A stretch of DNA of 64,000 bases from Gongronella butleri (GCA_025201375.1 JAIWZP010000004.1:62001-126000); one strand, 5' to 3'. Positions 33,990 to 45,740 are shown, counted from the stretch's first letter. Notes: generated by a model not told the origin, from the letters alone. Numbers and translations: made by a program.

Positions 33990-35737
33990 GAATGCGCGTT
34001 TTGATGATGGGTGGTGGTGACGACGATTCGCGCGCGCTTCATTCTGACTGTGCACGACGCACGACAAGCATCCGAAGACTTTACAGTATCAATGATTGGG
34101 CCCATTACATTAAAAACCTGAACAACGACGACCTGCCAGTTGCTACTGTACGTACACATGCGCTAGCTACGCCGCCGGCATGACCAAGGGACTTCCTTGA
34201 TACTTTACATGTGGTACATATGGTACATAAGAATTTTTGCTCCGGAACGCTTGGGAAGCGCTCAGAAAAAAATCTAAAGCGCTGTTTCTCGATGTAAAAT
34301 CGAAGTTAGAATTAACTTGTGTTAATTTAGCGTCGCGCTTGCTTACTGTATAAAACCCGATTTGTTCGAGAATTTATTTAGTACTGTAGGCGGACACCGT
34401 GTGTACAATTTATTTTATTCAATTCTACAGTAAAATTAATTTTCGTTGGTAGGGCAACATGAAATTACGTTTTGTATTAGGTCACACCTCAAGTTAAAGC
34501 GAGATCATAAAGGTCTCCCGGGTCGGCCCTTGGGAAGGGCGCATCTAAAAAAAAGAGAAAGAGGAGTCAGGGCGTTTTTTTTCGCATTTTCTCTTCCTTA
34601 TGTACCCTATGTACCTATGTTCTGTTGTTGGGAATACAGTACGGCACTGTAGATAGGTATCGCTCCGCTCGGCGGCGTCACTGATTCATAGGCCCAGGTC
34701 GCTCGGTGTCGGTCTGGCGTCGGCTCTACATGTCCATGACGGCTCAGTGCGCGGATTGCGCGGAAATCGTCGTCGTTCGCCGCATAAGAGTGACGGAAGC
34801 CGCCCGGCTGGCTGTTGAGAAGTAATTGTCGACCCAAGAGGTGGACCATGAATTGTTTCGTTGCGTCCACAAGTTTCACGCAGTCGGGATGGAAGCGCGA
34901 GCGTGTCATCGTCAGCAAATCCAAAGAGGCCGACGTGGCGTCGGGAAGCACCATGCGAACGCATGCCATAAAATTGGCATAGCGCGTGGCATTCTTGGAA
35001 TCACCCTTCATGACGGCCGCGACAGCTGTTGCGTCCTCTTTGAGTAATTACTTCGGGCCGAACTTATCAGCGGGTGCTTGTTGATGGCGAAGAAAAGGCG
35101 CTCGACGGCGGTCTCTGGGTGACGGGCTCCAAAGTGGTCACAAATGGCACGTAAATCCTTGACTTGGATCCGACGATTGACAAGTTTGCCCTCGTTTTGA
35201 AAGACGCCAAGACCAAAGAGCCTGCATACGACAAGGCCAACAAGCCGATCAACATCCTTGAGCAATATTTGCACAAAAACGCGCACGACATGTATTATGC
35301 CGCATTCATCCGCACGCAGCGCCATCTGGGCTTGAGCATCAATGAACGACTTTTCGCCACGGAGCCATGGAAAAGCCGATCGCATTGCACTCTTGATCTG
35401 GAAAAATATATTGCCAAAAGGGTCCCTGTACGTTTGACACGCATGAAATCAGCGGCAATTTCCACAAACGAGTGCGCGCCGTTATCAAGGAAATGGAGGA
35501 CTTAATCTCACAAGAGGAACACGACTTTTGGACGACATACACAAAGGAAAGCATGAGGTAAAACGATGGAAAAAAAAGAAAAAGAAAAAAACGCCTGCAA
35601 GCCTTGGTCTCATTTTTATTTTAATATCATCCAGAGATATCTCAAAAATATTCGCGCGTATCATGGGCCCCGGATTCAAAAAACAAAAAGAACAGGGTGG
35701 ACGACGCTGGACTTTGCCCAAATACTCCAAGGAATAG
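33990..35737 (+). pseudogene. decayed, rearranged copy A of the unassigned four-exon gene
   Basis: Three fragments match the copy on the minus strand at 35906-38856. First, about 34020-34150 (+) carries the segment reading WAHYIKNLNNDD. Second, about 34555-35030 is inverted (reads on the minus strand) and holds RYANFMACVRMVLPD and LLLNSQPGGFRHSYAANDDD, an internal deletion of about 850 bp, and part of intron 2. Third, 35045-35737 (+) holds the C-terminal part: SGRTYQRVLVDGEEK, a TAA where the other copy has Tyr (about 35151), LGLSINERL, a frameshift near 35400, then GPCTFDTHEISGNF and, after an intact-looking intron, a last exon ending in TAG near 35737. Several lesions make it a pseudogene. 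It preserves C-terminal sequence that shows where the sister copy is also broken. Confidence 0.82.
34437..34545 (+). repeat. direct repeat, left copy
   Basis: About 105 bp, starting TTTTCGTTGGTAGG and including CAACATGAAATTACG and AAGGTCTCCCGGGTC, repeated with about 90 percent identity at 35796-35895 in the same orientation. The pair brackets the inverted and C-terminal fragments of pseudogene copy A. Confidence 0.8.
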
Positions 35738-35795
35738 TCTCCCCACCTTTTTTTCCATCGTCTTTTCAAATATTGTTTATTCATTTCTAAAATTA

Positions 35796-35895
35796 ATTTT
35801 CGTTGGTAGGCAACATGAAATTACGTTTTGTATTAGATCACACCTCAAATTAGAGCGAGATCGTAAAGGTCTCCCGGGTCTGCCCTTAGGAAGTA
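35796..35895 (+). repeat. direct repeat, right copy
   Basis: Second copy of the 34437-34545 repeat. It sits exactly in the gap between the convergent 3' ends of pseudogene copies A and B. Confidence 0.8.
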
Positions 35896-35905
35896 GGTAG
35901 AAGGA

Positions 35906-38856
35906 CTAGTCTTTGGGGAATATAGGTAAAATCCAATGACGGCCTCCACCTTCTTTTTGCTTATGGAACAAGCCGTTGGTGATGCGCGTAAATGTCTTGG
36001 AGATGGCGCTGATTGGCCAAAAAAACATGAGAAATCGTCTCGCGAGTCATTTTTTTTTCTTTTTTTTTTTTACCTCATGTTTTGTTTTGAGCCACTTGTC
36101 CAGAATTCATTTTCTTCTTTGGATATGGGCTCGACCATTTTGTGGATGACACGCCGGGCTCGTGATTAGAAATTGCCCGAGATGAAGTGCGTGTCAAAGG
36201 AGCATGGACCGTCCTTGCGATACTGCTTCCAAATCAGATGTGCGATTCGGTCGGGCTTCCACTGCGGCGTGTCGAGCAGGCGCTCGTTGACCGGCAGACC
36301 GAGATGGCGCTGCGTATTGATGAAAACGACGTAGTACGTGTCCCGGGCATGGCGGTGCAAGAATTCCTCTGTGACTTTGAGAACCTTGTGCTCCTTGTCG
36401 TGCACGGGCTTCTTTTCCGCAATGTCCTTGACAACCAAAGCTGAGGCATCGATGGCGGGGTCGAGATCAAGGATGTACGTGCCACTCTTGAAGGCCTTGG
36501 AGCCGCTGATCCACAGACCGCCGCGCAGCATCTCCTCCTTGCCATTGATGAGCACTCGGTGATACGTGCGGCCGGATGTCACCACGATTTCTTGCATGAC
36601 AAAGAGCTCAATCGCCTTCTTTTTCTTTTCACGGTAGCGCTCTTGTTGTTTCTTGTGCAAATGTCGGGCAAGGCGCACCTTTTCCGTGTCAACTAGCCAT
36701 TCTCGATCACCCTTGCGCTCGCCAACAAGCTCGGCGCATTCATTGGCGAGAAAATCGGCTTCCGCGTCACTCAAGACCAGCGGATCGCAGCGCGCTTGGG
36801 CAGCAGACAAGTGATGAATCGACTTGTTTTCTTTTTGGGCCATGAACCACGCCTTCCACACGGATTTGTTGTCGAATTGGGGGTGGCGGCGCAGAATCGC
36901 GTAATTGGAACGCAGCAGCACACATGCTTGGTGGTCGCGTTCCGGCGAATATGGTTTGCCGACCGTCTGGCCGACCAGGGCCGCCTGAGCAATGATACTT
37001 TTGCGATTGGCCACGGTGCGGTGCGCCTCAAAGTCCGGGTCGGCTCGGAAGGAGGGCGCAAGGCCGCGCACCTCGGCCTTTGCGCGCGCGTCTAAAAAAA
37101 AAAAAAAAGAGAAAAAAGAGTCAGGAACGTTTTTTTTTCGCATTTTTCTCTCTCTTTTGTACCTCTGTTCTGTTGGGCATAGGCGTCGTGCCATTTTGCA
37201 GCGTCGTCGATTCGACTACCCAAATCGCATTCAGCCTCGCGGCACATCCACAGGTCCATAACGGCTTCGCACATTGCGCGTGTCATCAAAGGAGGGGCAT
37301 CCGGCCGCTGCATCACCTTCAGTGCGCAATCTTCGATAAGCGCGACGCGCGCCCACACCAGCATCATGTACCGCATTGCTTCAGGTGAACAATGGCCGTG
37401 CTTGATGAATCCAGGATCCACCGTCGCGATTGCAATACAATGGAGATCGCGGGCTTCTTTGCTTGTGGCCAAATTCAGGTCAAATTCCGCGTCCACGTTG
37501 CAGATGAAGGGCAAGCCGCGTACGCTGCTGTAGTTGTTGTTGCCCAGGGCGCGCCTACAAAAATAAAATTAGGACGCTTTTTTTTTTTTTTTTACGTTGC
37601 TTTTCCTTTTTTTTTCCTTTTTCTTTTTTACTTACATGCCATGGAAGTTTGAATATGCGATCGCGGTTGGAAGGAAGCCCATTGGCACAATGACGACAGG
37701 GCGGGCAATCTGGATGACCTTGGCCAAAGCCAAAATGTGGGCATCCAGGTCACTTTGATCTGTCGTGGGATAAACGTCGGCAAATGGGTACTTGGGGCTT
37801 GATTGCGGAGCGCGCTCGGCTGCCCCATGAACGTATCCGATGAGTTTCGCGGCGAGTGTGCCGCCGCGGCTGATACCAAAGAAGGATTCGCCTGTTTTCA
37901 CGTCAGAAAAGGTATTGTCGTCGCCAATGACCATCACTGGCGAACGAATGGCCCCGTCGCCCACGCCATATTCGCCAACGGCTTGCTTGACAAAGGTCTT
38001 GAGTACATTGTCGTTTTTGCCGTTTGCAAAGCCAGGGACATGCTTTTCAAGAACATTCTGCACGTTTTCCTTGTCTTGCTTGTGTTCCATGGCTGTTTTT
38101 GTGGGAGCGGCGTCCAGAACCAGTCGCAACGCGCGGATCGCGCTCAGATCGTCATCATCCGCGGCAAACGACTGATAAAAGCCGCCGGGCTGACTGTTCA
38201 AAAGCAGATCCCGGCCCAGCAGGTGGATCAGGAATTGCTCTGTGGCATCGACAAGCTTGAAGCGGCCAGGATGGAAGCGCGGATGTGTCACCGTGAGCAA
38301 ATCCACCTGAACAATGGACAGCGTGACTTCGGCAAGAACCATACGAACACGCCATAAAATTGGTATAGCGTCTGGCGAGCTTTGAGTTGCCCTGCATGAC
38401 GCCATTCACAGCCGCTGTGTCTTGTTGGGCTCGATGCTCCGCGGAGCGCTCAGTCATGCCGACATATCGGACCGCAACAACGTCGTCGTCCCTCAGGTTT
38501 TCAATGTAGTGGGCCCAATTCTTGACAAACGCCGCATCGTTGTATTTTTCGTCGTACAGAGTCAGAATGACGCGCATGACCGCCACCTTGAGCAAGAGCG
38601 AGCGGATGTAGAACAATGTGTCGTCTTGGCTGCGAGAGCTGGGCTCGCCCTTGATTTTTTGCGGTGAAAGCAGGTCGGCCACCTGTTTGTCCGAATGACG
38701 CGCGTGATTGATTGCAAAAACAAGGAGACGATCACGGAAGGACGGGTCTTGATTGATTGAGAGACGATCCAAAAAATAGCTGGGCGCGTATGGGACCTAG
38801 ATTTGACTGGCGTCAAGACGTGCTCGGATGAGCTCATCGATTGATACCGCGGACAT
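35906..38856 (-). pseudogene. unassigned four-exon gene, copy B, with three disabling lesions
   Basis: I do not recognise the family. Read on the minus strand: ATG at 38856, exon 1 to about 37636, exon 2 about 37555-37166, exon 3 about 37091-36075, exon 4 about 36026-35906; splice sites look intact (GTAAGT, GTACAA, GTAAAA donors). Intact, it would be a protein of roughly 960 residues. Exon 1 has a possible GIY-YIG-like segment (YIENLRDDD then RYVGMTERSAEHR), then LLLNSQPGGFYQSFAADDDD and GYVHGAAERAPQ. Exon 2 reads MRALGNNNYSSVRGLPFI; exon 3 is Lys/Arg-rich with HRVLINGKEEMLRGGLWISG. Lesions: TAG at 38797-38799 (codon 20), a 2-nt deletion near 38345-38352 judged against copy A, and TAA at 36166-36168 where copy A continues with homologous residues. 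Assembly errors could explain some of these. It lies tail-to-tail with copy A. Confidence 0.75.
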
Positions 38857-40491
38857 GTTGCGGGTAAGAGTAAACAACAATCACAAAATCGACAAGAAAC
38901 AAGGGAAAAAAAAACAATGAAAGCGAGGAAAAAGTGAGAAAAAGGTGAGAAAAAAGAAAAAAAGAAAAATGGGGGCGACCTCTTTTATTTTATTTTTTGA
39001 ACAATGAGGTTCGCTTGCTCGCCCCTTGGTGCCATCTTAAAAAAAAAGAACAATGCGCCACCCCACCAGTGTCGTCTTGATAAAAACGGACCGTCCTCAT
39101 TTATCATGCCATGTCCAACGCGCGAACAGATGCAAAATGACGAAATCCAGCATGGTTGAGTCCCTTACGTGTGTTTTTTTGACAACTTGTGCTGCTCTTG
39201 ATCAATCGCAACCTGGCGATCCCAAAAAAAAAAAGGGACTCAATCCGATCGCGCCAGACGACGTCATTCACATGAATTGCATTCCCCTTCGCATGCTTTT
39301 CAATGCTCGTTTGCCAAAATTTCTATACAAGCAGCTCATCTCTTGTGCAGTCAGCTAATGGGATGCGGAGACACGCGGCCTCGTTTTGTAATTCCATCAC
39401 GTTTGGCAGCAAGACACTTTTTTTTTTTTTTTTTTTTTTTTTTGTCAAAGGCGACGGATCATGATGGCATCCACTACAAGACGATTAAAAGGCCGCACCA
39501 ACCAAGCAACTTTATTTTTTAATGAGCCAATCGGTTGTCTTTATTTTGCGGCCCAATAATTTAGCCGAAATGTTCATTTTTGATGTGTTTTTATTTGTCC
39601 TAGCATCCAATAGCCTTCGTAGCGTAGGGGTTATCGCGTTAGTCTTGTAAACTAAAGGTCGGGAGTTCAAATCTCCTCGAAGGCATTCATTTTTTAGTCG
39701 TTTAATGGCAGCTGGAAACATTTTTGCTTGCATTTCCTTTTTTTTTTTTTTTTTTTTTGCCTCCCCTTTTGCCAAAAGTGATGGCGTGTCTTTTATATTT
39801 TGTGCGCATTGATGTCTGTGAACGAGTACAATTGTGCTGGCTGCAGAGAAATGCACTTTGCTTTTTTTTTTTACCGTGATTTTCGATTTCATGCTACAAT
39901 GCGCTCCAGTACCATTCGTGCCTCATTGTATTTGAAGACGATTTCATTCATGTTGTGCGCGAGTTGCTGATGGACGCGTCGGCATGGCGCCAAAGGGAAT
40001 TGCCGTTGAATTCGGCGCGATTAAAGCCAAACTAGCCTAAAAGCGTGTCAAAATCGGAACAGAGCCGGCAATCCTCGCGTTTTGTGGTCATATTTGGTCA
40101 TCAGGATGACAATGGCAAGTGTAAATGTCTGTTTTGTGACACTTTTTGCTGCGCTTCATGTGGGACCAAGAGGCCCAGTTTTTTTTTTTTTTTTTTGCGA
40201 TGAGTGATTTGTTGTCATTGTCTGTTTGCGCGACGATTAGGCCCGTAAAAATATTTTCCACGGGGGAGGGGGCCGTTGTGCGTGTCAGGTTCTTGTTTTG
40301 TAGTCACTCTGACTGGCTGTCGCAGCAGGGTTCGGCATTTTTCTCCTGAGACGGGTGACAGTTGCCTTTTTTGGGGACTCCTGAATGGACGACGGTGGCT
40401 GAATATGAGAAAAATAAAGGTCTGCCCCGTTCTGGGCAAGTTGAGTTCCTTTTTTTCACTTGTTTTTATTTTATTTTTTTGCTTTTTTACC
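38857..40491. other. intergenic tract with one tRNA gene
   Basis: Apart from tRNA-Thr no gene is seen. Long T runs occur near 39418-39442, 39739-39757 and 40180-40197. The last 60 bases before the valyl-tRNA synthetase ATG are a pyrimidine-rich leader. Confidence 0.5.
39613..39685 (+). tRNA. tRNA-Thr (anticodon UGU)
   Basis: A 73-nt intronless cloverleaf. Acceptor stem GCCTTCG pairs with CGAAGGC (39678-39684), discriminator A. D-arm GCG...CGC with GGGG in the loop; anticodon stem TTAGT/ACTAA around loop CTTGTAA, giving anticodon TGT for Thr ACA codons; T-arm GGGAG-TTCAAAT-CTCCT. A TTTTTT terminator follows at about 39689-39694. All arms pair fully. Confidence 0.95.
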
Positions 40492-43400
40492 ATGGCTGAA
40501 GAACAACCTCCCAAGCAACTGACCGAAGAAGAACTTGCTGCCGCTGCCGCCAAGAAGGCAAAGAACGAGGCGCGCAACGAAGAGAAGCGTCGTGCCAAGT
40601 TGGCCAAGCTTGCGGCCAAGCAGGCCAAGGTACAAGACAAAAAGAGAGAGAGAGAGAAAAAAAAGAAAAGAAAAACAGGGCCCAGCTCACAAAAAGTTGC
40701 ACTGTTTAGCTGGAAGAGCAAAAGAAGCAGCAAGCTGCGAATGGCGACAAGAAGAAGAAGAAGGCTGTCAAGACGGAGGCGCCGGCGTTTGTGAACACGA
40801 CACCCAAGGGCGAGAAAAAGGGTAAAAAAAAAAAAAAAAAAAAGATGATTTTTGCTAGACACTGAGACGCTCAATGGGTTCTTTTTTTTTTTTCATAGAT
40901 ATGAGCGAGCCGATGGCCAGCTCTTACAATCCTCAGGCTGTCGAAGCTGCATGGTACGACTGGTGGATGCAGGAGGGCCTTTTCAAGCCTTCGTTGACTC
41001 CCGAGGGCGAGATCAAGCCCGAGGGCGTGTTTGTCGTTGCGGCGCCTCCTCCCAACGTCACGGGCTCGCTGCACATTGGCCACGCGCTCACTGTTGCCAT
41101 TGAGGACACTTTGATCCGCTGGAATCGCATGCAGGGCAAGACGGTCCTGTTTAACCCCGGCACCGACCACGCAGGCATTTCGTGCCAATCGGTTGTCGAA
41201 AAGAAGTTGTGGAAGGAGACCAAGCAGACGCGCCATGACCTCGGCCGCGATGCTTTTATCGAAAAGGTCTGGGAGTGGAAGGAAAAGTATGGTAATCGCA
41301 TCCATGAGCAATTCAACCGCCTGGGTGCCTCGTTTGACTGGGATCACGTTGCTTTTACCATGGATCCTGTAAGAAAAAAAAAAAAAACCACAATGTTTAA
41401 AAAACAAATGGACCCGCGACCGCATGACTCATTTTTTTTCTTTACCTCTTAGAAATTGTCCAAGGCTGTTGTCGAGACGTTTGTTCGTCTGCATCGCGAA
41501 GGCACGATTTATCGCGCGAATCGCCTTGTCAATTGGTGTGTTCGCCTGAACACGGCGCTGTCCAACCTGGAGGTCGAGAACAAGGAGCTTGCTGGACGCA
41601 CGCTCATGGGCGTTCCTGGCTACGACGACAAGGAAAAGTTCGAATTTGGTGTTTTGAACGAGTTTGCCTACGAAATTGAGGGCTCCGACGAGCGCATTGT
41701 TGTTGCGACGACGCGTATTGAGACGATGCTTGGTGATTCGGGCATTGCCGTCCACCCCGACGACGACCGCTACAAGCATTTGCACGGCAAGTTTGCCAAG
41801 CATCCTTTCCTCGAGCGTCGCATCCCCATTGTCACGGACGACATTGCCGTCGACATGGCATTTGGTACTGGTGCTGTCAAGATCACGCCTGCGCACGATT
41901 TCAACGATTACGAGGTCGGCAAGCGCTGCAATCTCGAATTTATCAACATTCTTAATGACGATGGCACGTTTAACAACAATGCCGGCCCTTACCAAGGCAT
42001 GAAGCGCTTCCACGTTCGCGCCAAGATCATTGAGGACCTCAAGGCCTTGGGCCTGTTTGTCGGTGTCAAGGAGAACCCCATGACGGTCCCTGTTTGCAGC
42101 AAATCGGGCGATGTCATTGAGCCTCTCATGAAGCCGCAATGGTGGGTCAATTGCGGTCCCATGGCCAAGGATGCCATGCAGGCCGTCACCGATGGCAAGC
42201 TCAAGATCGCCCCCAAGGTCTCCGAGGGCGATTGGTTCCGCTGGCTCAATAACATCCAAGATTGGTGTGTCTCGCGCCAATTGTGGTGGGGCCACCGCAT
42301 CCCCGCTTACTTTGTCAAGCTCGAGGGCGGCAACAATGACTATGCCGACGGTGAATTCTGGGTCTCTGGCGCGTCCGAGGCCGATGCTCGCGCCCAGGCC
42401 GAGCAAAAGTTCCCCGGCAAGGCATTCACGCTCGAACAGGACCCTGATGTCTTGGATACCTGGTTCTCCTCTGGCCTGTGGCCCTTTTCCCTCATGGGTT
42501 GGCCCGACAATGTAAAAAAAAAAAAAATTGGGAATTGAGAGGGAAAAGGGAGATGGCAAAACAATAGATTTCTCACCTTTTTTTTTTTTTTTGTGCTAGA
42601 CCGAGGACATGAAGAAGTTTTACCCCACGTCGTTGCTGGAGACCGGCTGGGATATTTTGTTCTTCTGGGTCGCTCGTATGGTCATGTTTGGTATCAAGCT
42701 GACGGGTCAAGTTCCTTTCTCCGAAGTCTTTTGTCACGCCATGATCCGTGATGCTCACGGCCGCAAGATGTCCAAGAGTCTGGGCAATGTCATTGACCCC
42801 GTCGACGTCATTGAGGGTATCACCTTGGAGGGCCTGCACCAGCGTCTGTTGGAGGGCAATCTCGACGACAAGGAAGTCAAAAAGGCGCAAGCTGGCCAGG
42901 TACGCTTTTTTTTTTTTTTTGGGACGTGAAATATTGATTTTTTTTTTTTTTTTTTGCGTCTATAGAAAGCGGATTTCCCCAAGGGTATCCCCGAGTGCGG
43001 CACCGACGCGCTTCGCTTTGCTCTTTGCTCTTACACCACGGGTGGCCGCGATATCAATTTGGATATTTTGCGCGTCGAGGGCTATCGCAAGTTCTGTAAC
43101 AAGATTTGGAACGCGTCTCGCTTTGCCCTGATGAAGCTTGGGGACGACTTTAAGCCCGTTGCCGACGCCAAGGTAAGAAATGAACAGAAAAATGAGAAAA
43201 ATGTCAAAAAAAAAAAGGTTAAAAAGGGCATTGCTCACATGTTTCCTCTTTTTTTAAATTAGGCCTCCGGCAACGAGTCGCTCGCTGACAAGTGGATCTT
43301 GCACAAGTTCAACAAGGCGACGGTCGAGGTCAACAAGTGTTTGACGGAGCGCAACTTCTTTGGCGCCACCAATGCCATTTACCAGTTCTGGTTGTACGAG

Positions 43401-43919
43401 CTTTGCGACGTTTACATTGAGGCGATCAAGCCCGTTTGCGATGCGGACACGACGCAAGATGAGGCTGCGGCGCTGCGCAAGATCACGGCGCAAAACACGC
43501 TGTACACCTGTCTCGAGGGTGGTCTCAAGCTGCTGCATCCCTTCTCACCCTTTGTCACCGAGGAATTGTTCCAGCGTCTGGGCCGCCGCCCCGGCGATGC
43601 CACGCGCTCCATCGTCGTTGCCAAGTTCCCCGTCAACGAGCCCTCGTACGACAATGAGGACGCCGCCAAGCAATTTGATCTCGTCTTTGAGACCACCAAG
43701 GCTATCCGTTCGCTGAGCGTCCAGCTGCAGCAAAAGAAGGACGTCGTCGCCACCATCCAAAGCACCGACGCCACCGTCGAGGCCCTGCTGACCGCGGAAA
43801 AGCCCGCCATCATCGCCCTCGCCAAGTCGCTCAAGGAATTGACCATCTCCGCCGCCGCCCCCGAAGGATACGAGGCCAGCAAGGTCAACGACGACGTCAC
43901 CGTGTACTTGCAAAAATAG
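40492..43919 (+). CDS. VAS1: valyl-tRNA synthetase
   Basis: Charges tRNA-Val and edits mischarged threonine. Seven exons: 40492-40629, 40710-40821, 40899-41368, 41453-42511, 42600-42899, 42966-43172, 43263-43919; 980 aa, a typical eukaryotic class Ia size. An N-terminal Lys/Ala-rich extension (about 80 residues) precedes the catalytic core. Visible marks: [15 protein letters not shown] with the HIGH motif near residue 142, NPGTDHAGI, the editing-domain [24 protein letters not shown], the [16 protein letters not shown] block, and KMSKSLGN near residue 649. The anticodon-binding helices follow ([22 protein letters not shown] and [11 protein letters not shown]), and a short C-terminal coiled segment. 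An in-frame Met at about residue 85 opens the conserved core; whether alternative starts yield cytosolic and mitochondrial forms, as in yeast, cannot be decided. CAATAAATTAG near 44010 may be the poly(A) signal. Confidence 0.97.
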
Positions 43920-45740
43920 ATCAGTTTCTTGTAGATGCCCTATTGTAGATGATGCTGCTTTTTTTCTCCCCTCTGATCCCCATGTATTTAAAAAAAATTG
44001 AACATAGCACAATAAATTAGGAATTGGATCGTCGCTTCAGCGATACAACACGCGCCATGCTCTAGCCTATAAATTCGTCGACAAGCGAGCCAAAATTCAT
44101 GCAAATTGGATAAAACGCGTCATTTTTCAACGGCGACACGCGCCAGAGACGCCAAATTGAGACCATACGCGAATCTTGACAAGAGACGCGAAACATGCCG
44201 AGAAAACGCGTACACGATGCGTCCTTGTCGAGTCAGTTTCCAAAATGATGCGAATTGGAGGTTTAGGCGATTTATTCGGCGGCGACATGTGCCAGGGACA
44301 TGAAATTAAAACCGCAAGTGCGCAGTCACCTGAAACTTACTGCGTGACACCTAATTTTGTGCGGAAATAGATAAGTGGAGATGGCCATGCCGGATCAATC
44401 TGCGCACACCACGCCGCAATGTGCGCTCCCCACACAAGCAATCTGCGCGCACGTCAGATGCACAATTCGTGCCCCATTTGCTTTGCGCGTAATCAATTTC
44501 ATACCAGTTGAGATGAATGCGCTGCAAACAGCGGTGAACTTGCTAAGAAAGGCGTGTTTTTTTTTACAATAGCTCATTGTGGATTACAAGAATACGAATA
44601 CCGAGCACTGAGAAAACGTACAATTGTTGCGTGCTTGTGTCCATGCATCTGACCTTTCAAGTTAAAAACGATTTGGACAAAGTTCTTGGGAAAGAACATA
44701 GAAAGTAATCATTTTCAGGTTAAACTAGCTTTTATATGCCAATTAAGGCTTGGCAAAGCTCCGAAACGCGTCCTGCAGTGCAATGCAAAGCAAAAGCTTC
44801 GATAGACCTGATTTGCAGCACATCACAAGGCATTGCCGCGCGCGACACGCAAAAGCAATTTTTAGCGCTGGCAAGCTCCAAAACAAGAATCGAAATTTTA
44901 GGTCTCCAGAATCCTGCCAAACCCACACGCAAGATGCATCGCAGGGTGCAACGACGAAAAATGCTTAAAAAGGGGCGGGATCTACATGGCCGTTGACGAA
45001 CAATTCGCTATTTTAGTTTAAATTTCAATGTCAAATTGCACGGGAAGAACGCGTCCATGGAGCCGCGCCGAGGCGTCCACTAGCAGGAGAGAACCTAGGT
45101 GAATGGATTTGATTCAGAATAGGCGCGTGTCACTTGACGACTGACGCGGTTTATCACGCGTCCAAGTTTACCCGCAAACGTTCAGGTAGCGTCAATTCTG
45201 TCGAAAATCCTTTTTTGATCCGATCATCGGTGCCGAGAGCGCGGCACGTCACGCTCTTTCTGATGATCTAACTTTCAAGGCGCTGCGACCAGTCCTCGTC
45301 GACTTTGCCTTTAGGTGAAAAAAGAGGCAAATTGCATTTTACGCGAGAACCAGTGAATAGACCCCTGAATCTTATTGCATTATTCTCAATGAATAGACGT
45401 CACCTACCATGTGTATGAATGGCATGGTGACCCGAGGACCTAAATTTCGTATTGTTCAAATAGCCGACTGCACCCCTTGGAAAATTCATGATTTTGAATA
45501 TCATCTTTGTGCGCCATTTAGTGGCCACAGAACCTCAAAGGCCGGCTCATTCGAATGCGGCGCCTTGGGACCATGCACTCAGAGAGCAAAAATGCACTGA
45601 CATATAACCTAGACACTCTAAAGAGACCAAATAACTCTAGAAAGATCAAATCTCTCTAAATGACCAAACAACAAAACACAAGAATGGCCAATGGCTACTA
45701 TCTCGATCATTCTTTTATTTTTTATCGTGAAAAGTCCAAT
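43920..45740. repeat. gene-poor tract with family A repeat, copy 5 (about 44740-45600)
   Basis: No gene seen. After the VAS1 3' flank comes a CG/ACGCG-rich stretch (44090-44230). Family A copy 5 covers about 44740-45600: CTCCAAAACAAGAATCGAAAT near 44877, GATGCATCGCAGGGTGCAACG near 44933, GGGAAGAACGCGTCCATGG near 45042, GACGCGGTTTATCACGCGTCC near 45143 and AAGGCGCTGCGACCAGTCC near 45276. Confidence 0.7.

Noticed and set aside
35164..35505. Intact small gene within copy A
   Set aside because: It is the middle of a homologous C-terminal region, preceded by an in-frame TAA and ended by a frameshift relative to copy B.
41429..42559. 376-codon minus-strand frame over valyl-tRNA synthetase
   Set aside because: Antisense shadow; crosses the VAS1 exon with HIGH-class synthetase motifs on the plus strand.
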